Under the pieces are notes generated by a model, which was not told the DNA's origin, ran no database searches, and worked only from the letters and a program-made list of their open reading frames with translations. A stretch of 18,952 bases of DNA from NCBI GenBank assembly GCA_937884235.1, contig CALGBT010000297.1, positions 1 through 18,952 of the forward strand, written 5' to 3'. Source of the DNA: an uncultured Pseudomonadota bacterium. Its GTDB lineage: Bacteria; Myxococcota_A; UBA9042; CAIXZC01. How positions within the stretch are numbered: the first letter of the stretch is position 1; the number at the start of each line of letters is the position of its first letter. A program made the translations under genes and the position numbers. Below, one piece after another: positions 15,276 to 18,952 of this stretch.

Positions 15276-16631
15276 TCACCCCGCCCGCCGCAGCAAAGCC
15301 ACAAAAAACAGATCCCCGTCCATCACCGAGGGCAGTGTCAGCAGCATGCCGGGTTTGTGCATGGGGAGGGTGTTGTTGGCGGCGGCGAGGCGTCCGGTGA
15401 GTTCTTTGGCGGTGCCGGTCAGGTGCTGGGCGGGGGGTTCGAGGGTGAAGTGGGGGTGAGTGGCGAGGAAGTTGTCGATGACGGCTGGTCCCTCGGCGTT
15501 GAGAAAGGAGCAGACGGCGTAGATGAGGAGGCCTCCTGGCTTGACTAGCGGGGCAACGCCGGCGAGGAGTGCGCCTTGGAGTTTGCCGTTGGCATAGCTA
15601 TCTGCAGGTTTACGGCGCCATTTGAGTTCGGGGTGTCGCCGCAGGGTACCGAGGCCGGTGCAGGGGGCATCGAGGAGGACGGTATCGAAGCTGTTGGGAG
15701 GGAGGTCGGGGGCGGTGAGGTCGAGGGTCAGGGTGCGCAGGGGCAGGGTGGTGCGGGCGGAGATTTCGCTGAGTTTGTGCGGCGAGATGTCGGCGGCCGT
15801 GACTGACGTGAAGCGGGGGCTCTCGGCGCAGGCGATGGCTTTGGTGCCGTTGCCGGAGCAGCCATCGAGGAGGTCGCCCCGTCCCGCGGCGATGACCAGA
15901 TCGGTGACGAACTGGGAGGCGCGGTCCTGGGGGCGAAAGCGGTTCCGGGCGAAGGCCATGGTCTGGTAGGGGGATTCTCCGGGTGGCAACAAGAGGCCGC
16001 GGTCGTTCTCGGGCATGGGTTGCGGGGAGAGGCCCTCGCGCTTGAGTTCTTCGAGGAGGTCCGAGCGGGGGAGCGCACCGGCGGTACGGAGGGCGATGTC
16101 CGCGGCGCGGGCGAGCCCGGCCAGTTCATCTTCTGTGGATTCGCCAAAGACGGTTTGGGCAGCATCAAGGAGCCACTCTGGCAGGGAGAGCCGGGCAGGG
16201 GCGGGGAGGTTGGCTCGGGCGTCGAGTTCGGCAGTGGGGTCGAGGTTGGCGGCCTTGCGCAGCAGTGCGTTGACAAAGCCGGCCACGCGTGCCCCCTTGC
16301 TGCGGCGAGCCAGCTCGACATAGCGGGAGCCGGTGGCGTAGCTGGGGATGGAATCCATGAAGAGCATTTCGTAGAGGGCCAGCCGCAAGAGATCCATGAG
16401 CCGTTTGTCCTTGCGGGGGAGCTGGCGTTCCACCAGGCGGGCGAGGACTGAATCCAGGTAGCCCCGCTCCCGGATGGTCCCCATGATGAGTCGGTGGGCG
16501 GCCGAGACGACTTCGGGGGGCGGGTTCTGGCGTTCGGTGGCGTGGCGCAGGGCGGCGGTGGCGAGGCGGTCGCGGGTGCGCACGGAGTCCAATACGGTCC
16601 ATGCGAGAGAGCGGTGATCCGGGCCTGCCAT
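15276..16631 (-). CDS. rsmB: 16S rRNA cytosine-5 methyltransferase (RsmB/Sun family)
   Basis: The 451-residue protein has a NusB-like helical domain first (about 1-135: RGYLDSVLARLVERQ, LRLALYEMLFMDSIP and KGARVAGFVNALLRK) and a SAM methyltransferase domain after about 225. RASQFVTDLVIAAGRGDLLDG leads into motif I. The motif IV cysteine is Cys324 in DAPCTGLG, followed by RRHPELKWRR. The motif VI catalytic cysteine is Cys374 in YAVCSFLNAEG. It methylates C967 of 16S rRNA in E. coli; the site here is inferred from family. Motif I reads LLDGCSGNGTKA rather than the common DLCAAPGGKT. The ATG at 16631 follows AGGAG. Divergent from the membrane gene at 16709. Confidence 0.9.
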   Translation of the reverse strand: MAGPDHRSLAWTVLDSVRTRDRLATAALRHATERQNPPPEVVSAAHRLIMGTIRERGYLDSVLARLVERQLPRKDKRLMDLLRLALYEMLFMDSIPSYATGSRYVELARRSKGARVAGFVNALLRKAANLDPTAELDARANLPAPARLSLPEWLLDAAQTVFGESTEDELAGLARAADIALRTAGALPRSDLLEELKREGLSPQPMPENDRGLLLPPGESPYQTMAFARNRFRPQDRASQFVTDLVIAAGRGDLLDGCSGNGTKAIACAESPRFTSVTAADISPHKLSEISARTTLPLRTLTLDLTAPDLPPNSFDTVLLDAPCTGLGTLRRHPELKWRRKPADSYANGKLQGALLAGVAPLVKPGGLLIYAVCSFLNAEGPAVIDNFLATHPHFTLEPPAQHLTGTAKELTGRLAAANNTLPMHKPGMLLTLPSVMDGDLFFVALLRRAG

Positions 16632-16643
16632 GGGGGTCTCCTG

Positions 16644-16672
16644 TTGACAAGGGAAGGGGATTCTATCATCCT
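16644..16672 (+). promoter_or_regulatory. Candidate promoter for the membrane protein/surE/apt run
   Basis: A perfect -35, TTGACA, lies at 16644-16649. The base at the 17-base spacing is CATCCT (16667-16672), a weak -10. TATCAT (16664-16669) is better but only 14 bases away. It overlaps the divergent rsmB promoter. Confidence 0.3.
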
Positions 16673-16687
16673 CTACACCTAATTCAA
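16660..16687 (-). promoter_or_regulatory. Sigma-70-like promoter for rsmB
   Basis: On the minus strand TTGAAT (16682-16687, four of six) and TAGAAT (16660-16665, five of six) are 16 bases apart, giving a leader of about 22 bases before the rsmB ATG. Confidence 0.45.
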
Positions 16688-16708
16688 ACCCCGTTGGAGG
16701 GGGTCCTT

Positions 16709-17737
16709 TTGACGCAGAATAAATCCGCCTGGATGGCTCACGTGAAGCGCTTGCTGCCGTGGTTGGGTACCGGTATCCTGCTGGCGTACATGGCCACGAC
16801 CACGGACCTGGAGACCATCGGGCACTCCCTGGCCGACGTGAATATTGTGGCGGTCCTGCTGCTGGCGTCTGTGGGGACGTTGGCCACCTTTCTCATCGAC
16901 AGCTTCTGTGTTGCCAGGGTCTTTACCCGGTTTGTTTGCAAAGTGAGTTATCGGGAGGCGTTGCCCATTAAGGCAACTTCCTACTTCCTTAATATCCTCA
17001 ACTACAATCTGGCGCTCGTGGGCATGGCCTTCTATCTGCAACGGAGCCGGCAGGCCCCCTTCTGGAGCAGCCTCGGTTCCCTCTTTTTTCTCAACGTCAT
17101 GGACATTCTGACGCTTTGCGTGTTGCTTGTTGTCGGCCTCATGGCAACCCAGGGTACCGGGGTGCTGGACGGGTCGACTGAGGTGGTGGCGTGGTTCATG
17201 GCCGCAGGGGGCTTTGGCGGCTTCGCACTGGTGGTCCTGATGCTCAAGTTGGACCTCAAGATACCTGTTGTTTCCCGGCTTTTGAAGTTACAGATGCTGG
17301 CACCGCTGGCTGATTTGAACGTGGGCACGGTGTTCTATTTCCTGGGTTTGCGCATGTGCCTGCTGCTGACCTACCTGGGCAGTCAGTACATTCTTTTGCA
17401 GCTCTTCGCCATTGATGTGCCGCTGCTGCGCCTGGTGGTCTACAACTCGCTCATCACCTTTGTTCAGATTGTGCCCATCTCGGTGGCCGGGTTGGGTACG
17501 GTGCAGGTGGTAATGCGGCATTTCTACGCGCCCTTTGTGGTGCGGGCAACCGGGCAGGCTGCCGCAGTAGTGGATGCCTACTCGACGACCTCGATTTTCA
17601 GCTTCGTTATCTTTCGAGTCATTGTCGCCTATTTCTTCCTCGGGGAGTTCAGCCGGGAGGTCATTCGTGATGCCGAGCATGCGGCTCCGGCTGGCGACAT
17701 GGCCCCCCCTTCCCCCGATGTAGATTCGGTGGTATAA
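16709..17737 (+). CDS. Lysylphosphatidylglycerol synthetase TM-like (UPF0104/AglD-type) membrane protein
   Basis: The 342-residue polytopic membrane protein has about eight spans. These include 14-30, 44-64, 100-112, 125-147, 160-179, 207-232, 244-262 and 293-312. The signature PISVAGLGTVQVVMR (256-270), with the PxxxxGLGxxQ pattern, and the YNSLITFVQIVP helix match the flippase-like domain shared by UPF0104, AglD and the MprF membrane part. The cargo is unknown, and lipid or polyprenyl-linked intermediates are typical of relatives. The TTG start at 16709 is chosen because GGAGG (16696-16700) lies eight bases upstream. An ATG at 16733 would be 32 bases from it. A Pro/Ser/Asp tail ends the protein. 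It is 25 bases from surE and probably co-transcribed. Confidence 0.75.
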   Translation: MTQNKSAWMAHVKRLLPWLGTGILLAYMATTTDLETIGHSLADVNIVAVLLLASVGTLATFLIDSFCVARVFTRFVCKVSYREALPIKATSYFLNILNYNLALVGMAFYLQRSRQAPFWSSLGSLFFLNVMDILTLCVLLVVGLMATQGTGVLDGSTEVVAWFMAAGGFGGFALVVLMLKLDLKIPVVSRLLKLQMLAPLADLNVGTVFYFLGLRMCLLLTYLGSQYILLQLFAIDVPLLRLVVYNSLITFVQIVPISVAGLGTVQVVMRHFYAPFVVRATGQAAAVVDAYSTTSIFSFVIFRVIVAYFFLGEFSREVIRDAEHAAPAGDMAPPSPDVDSVV

Positions 17738-17762
17738 CCCGGCGCAGTTTTTCAGGAGGAGC

Positions 17763-18512
17763 ATGCTCGCACTTGTAACCAACGACGATGGCATCAGGGC
17801 CCCTGGCATCCAGGTGCTGATTGAAGCGGCTCGGCGCCGCTTTGACCGAGTGGTGGTGGCGGCGCCGCGGACGCAGAAGAGCGCGGTGAGCCAATCGATT
17901 ACCATCAATAAGGCGTTTCGGGTTTTCGAACGCTATGGGCCCGATGCATACGGGCTTGAGGCGACGCCCACTGACTGTGTTTTCTTTGCGGTGAATGAAC
18001 TGCTGGAAGAGAAGCCGGACTTCATCTTGAGCGGGGTTAATCTCGGCCCCAATCTGGGCTACGATACAATTTATTCAGGCACGGTGGCCGGGGCTCGCGA
18101 GGGCCTTTTGCAGGGCATCCCGAGTATTGCTTTCTCGCTGGCGGTTACGGAGCCGGTGGACTTTGAGCAGTGTTTGCCGCACATTGACCGGGTGCTCGTC
18201 ACTGCGCAGGAGAAGGGGCTGGCGCCGGAGACGATGCTCAACGTCAACATCCCTTCCGTGGAGATGTTCGGGGAGCCAAAGGGGATCAAGGTGTGCCATC
18301 TGGGGCGGCGGGTTTTCGCCAATCAGACGGCGGTGTGGGAAGACCCCATGGGGCTGAAGCATGGCTGGATCGGAGGGCGTGACCTTTCGTTGCAGGGTGA
18401 TGAGGGGTCCGATTGCTACTGGATGAAGAGGGGCTACATGACCATATCGGCGCTGACCTGGGACCTCTCGTGCAATGCGCGCGCGGACATGTCTCACTGG
18501 GAAGCGCTCTAG
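17763..18512 (+). CDS. surE: 5'/3'-nucleotidase SurE
   Basis: The 249-residue cytoplasmic nucleoside-monophosphate phosphatase has the family metal site: Asp8 and Asp9 in TNDDG, Ser40 in PRTQKSAVSQSIT, and Asn93 in LSGVNLGPNLG. YSGTVAGAREG (104-114) is the next signature. The length is typical (about 250). The ATG at 17763 follows AGGAGG with a three-base gap. The gene lies between a membrane protein and apt, which suits a nucleotide-salvage or turnover role. The last residues (ADMSHWEAL) are not a known motif. Confidence 0.95.
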   Translation: MLALVTNDDGIRAPGIQVLIEAARRRFDRVVVAAPRTQKSAVSQSITINKAFRVFERYGPDAYGLEATPTDCVFFAVNELLEEKPDFILSGVNLGPNLGYDTIYSGTVAGAREGLLQGIPSIAFSLAVTEPVDFEQCLPHIDRVLVTAQEKGLAPETMLNVNIPSVEMFGEPKGIKVCHLGRRVFANQTAVWEDPMGLKHGWIGGRDLSLQGDEGSDCYWMKRGYMTISALTWDLSCNARADMSHWEAL

Positions 18513-18521
18513 GGGGAGAAG

Positions 18522-18952
18522 ATGAACATTATCAAAGCTAAGATCCGTGCCATTCCCGATTTTCCGAAGCCAGGGATCCTGTTCCGGGACATTACGCCGT
18601 TGTTGCAGGACCCGGAAGGCCTGCGGGCAACCATTGAGGCGCTCTGTGAGCCCCACCTGGACAATCCGCCGGACTTTGTGGCTGGCATTGAGTCTCGCGG
18701 CTTCATTTTTGCCAGTGCCATGGCGGTGCGGCTGGGTTGTGGCTGCGTGCTGATTCGCAAACCGGGCAAGCTACCGGGCAAAGTCCGTCGCCAGACCTAC
18801 GACCTCGAATATGGCACCGATACCATCGAAATCCACGAGGATGCTCTGACCACCGGGGACCGGGTCGTTCTGGTCGATGACCTGCTGGCGACCGGCGGGA
18901 CCATGGAAGCGGCGGCGAAACTGGTGACGAGTCTTGGCGCCACGCTCCTGGA
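18522..18952 (+). CDS. apt: Adenine phosphoribosyltransferase (cut by window end)
   Basis: The open frame from ATG 18522 gives 143 full codons before the window ends; the family is about 170-180 long, so about 30 residues are missing. The enzyme joins adenine and PRPP to make AMP. The N-terminus IRAIPDFPKPGILFRDITPLL is the hallmark of Apt. AGIESRGFIFASAMA is the next conserved stretch, RKPGKLPG follows, and the PRPP-binding motif is VVLVDDLLATGGTMEAA. GGGGGAGAAG precedes the ATG, nine bases after the surE stop. Confidence 0.95.
   Translation, partial: MNIIKAKIRAIPDFPKPGILFRDITPLLQDPEGLRATIEALCEPHLDNPPDFVAGIESRGFIFASAMAVRLGCGCVLIRKPGKLPGKVRRQTYDLEYGTDTIEIHEDALTTGDRVVLVDDLLATGGTMEAAAKLVTSLGATLL

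Overview
The window is about 60% G+C and densely coded, with 19 genes (two cut by the window ends) in six same-strand blocks. No RNA gene, insertion sequence, prophage or CRISPR array was seen. Three features point to a Gram-negative bacterium of deltaproteobacterial or Myxococcota type. They are large Cys-rich or Asp-rich lipoproteins, repeats of the DGIDNDxDGxxDC kind, and a Hanks-type kinase beside a HDFNN-type histidine kinase. This taxonomic placement is inferred from protein style, not from a marker gene.

Layout. 1-123 (-) is the start of a cut secreted protein. It is divergent from a very Cys-rich lipoprotein (286-1590, +), which is followed by a 1047-residue lipoprotein (1818-4961, +). 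The second half of that protein reads like a bacterial BPI/LBP (TULIP) lipid-binding module. Convergent to it is thrS plus a methyltransferase-like gene (7728 down to 5006, -). thrS carries an in-frame TAA at codon 60.

7909-13124 (+) is a seven-gene run. It begins with an outer-membrane barrel protein and a small secreted protein, then uridine kinase (udk), a Ser/Thr kinase with an altered catalytic loop, a sensorless histidine kinase, a PAP2-type membrane phosphatase/transferase and a tandem-ACT protein. Four of its junctions overlap or are nearly contiguous.

15151 down to 13140 (-) holds a lytic transglycosylase, pgsA and an Asp/Cys-repeat lipoprotein. rsmB (16631-15276, -) lies just upstream on the same strand. 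16709-18952 (+) holds a flippase-like membrane protein, surE and apt (cut at the end).

The housekeeping genes cover tRNA charging, rRNA methylation, nucleotide salvage (udk, surE, apt) and phospholipid synthesis (pgsA). They are interleaved with envelope proteins. The strongest leads are the interrupted thrS, the BPI-like lipoprotein, and the overlapping udk / Ser-Thr kinase / His kinase / PAP2 / ACT cluster.
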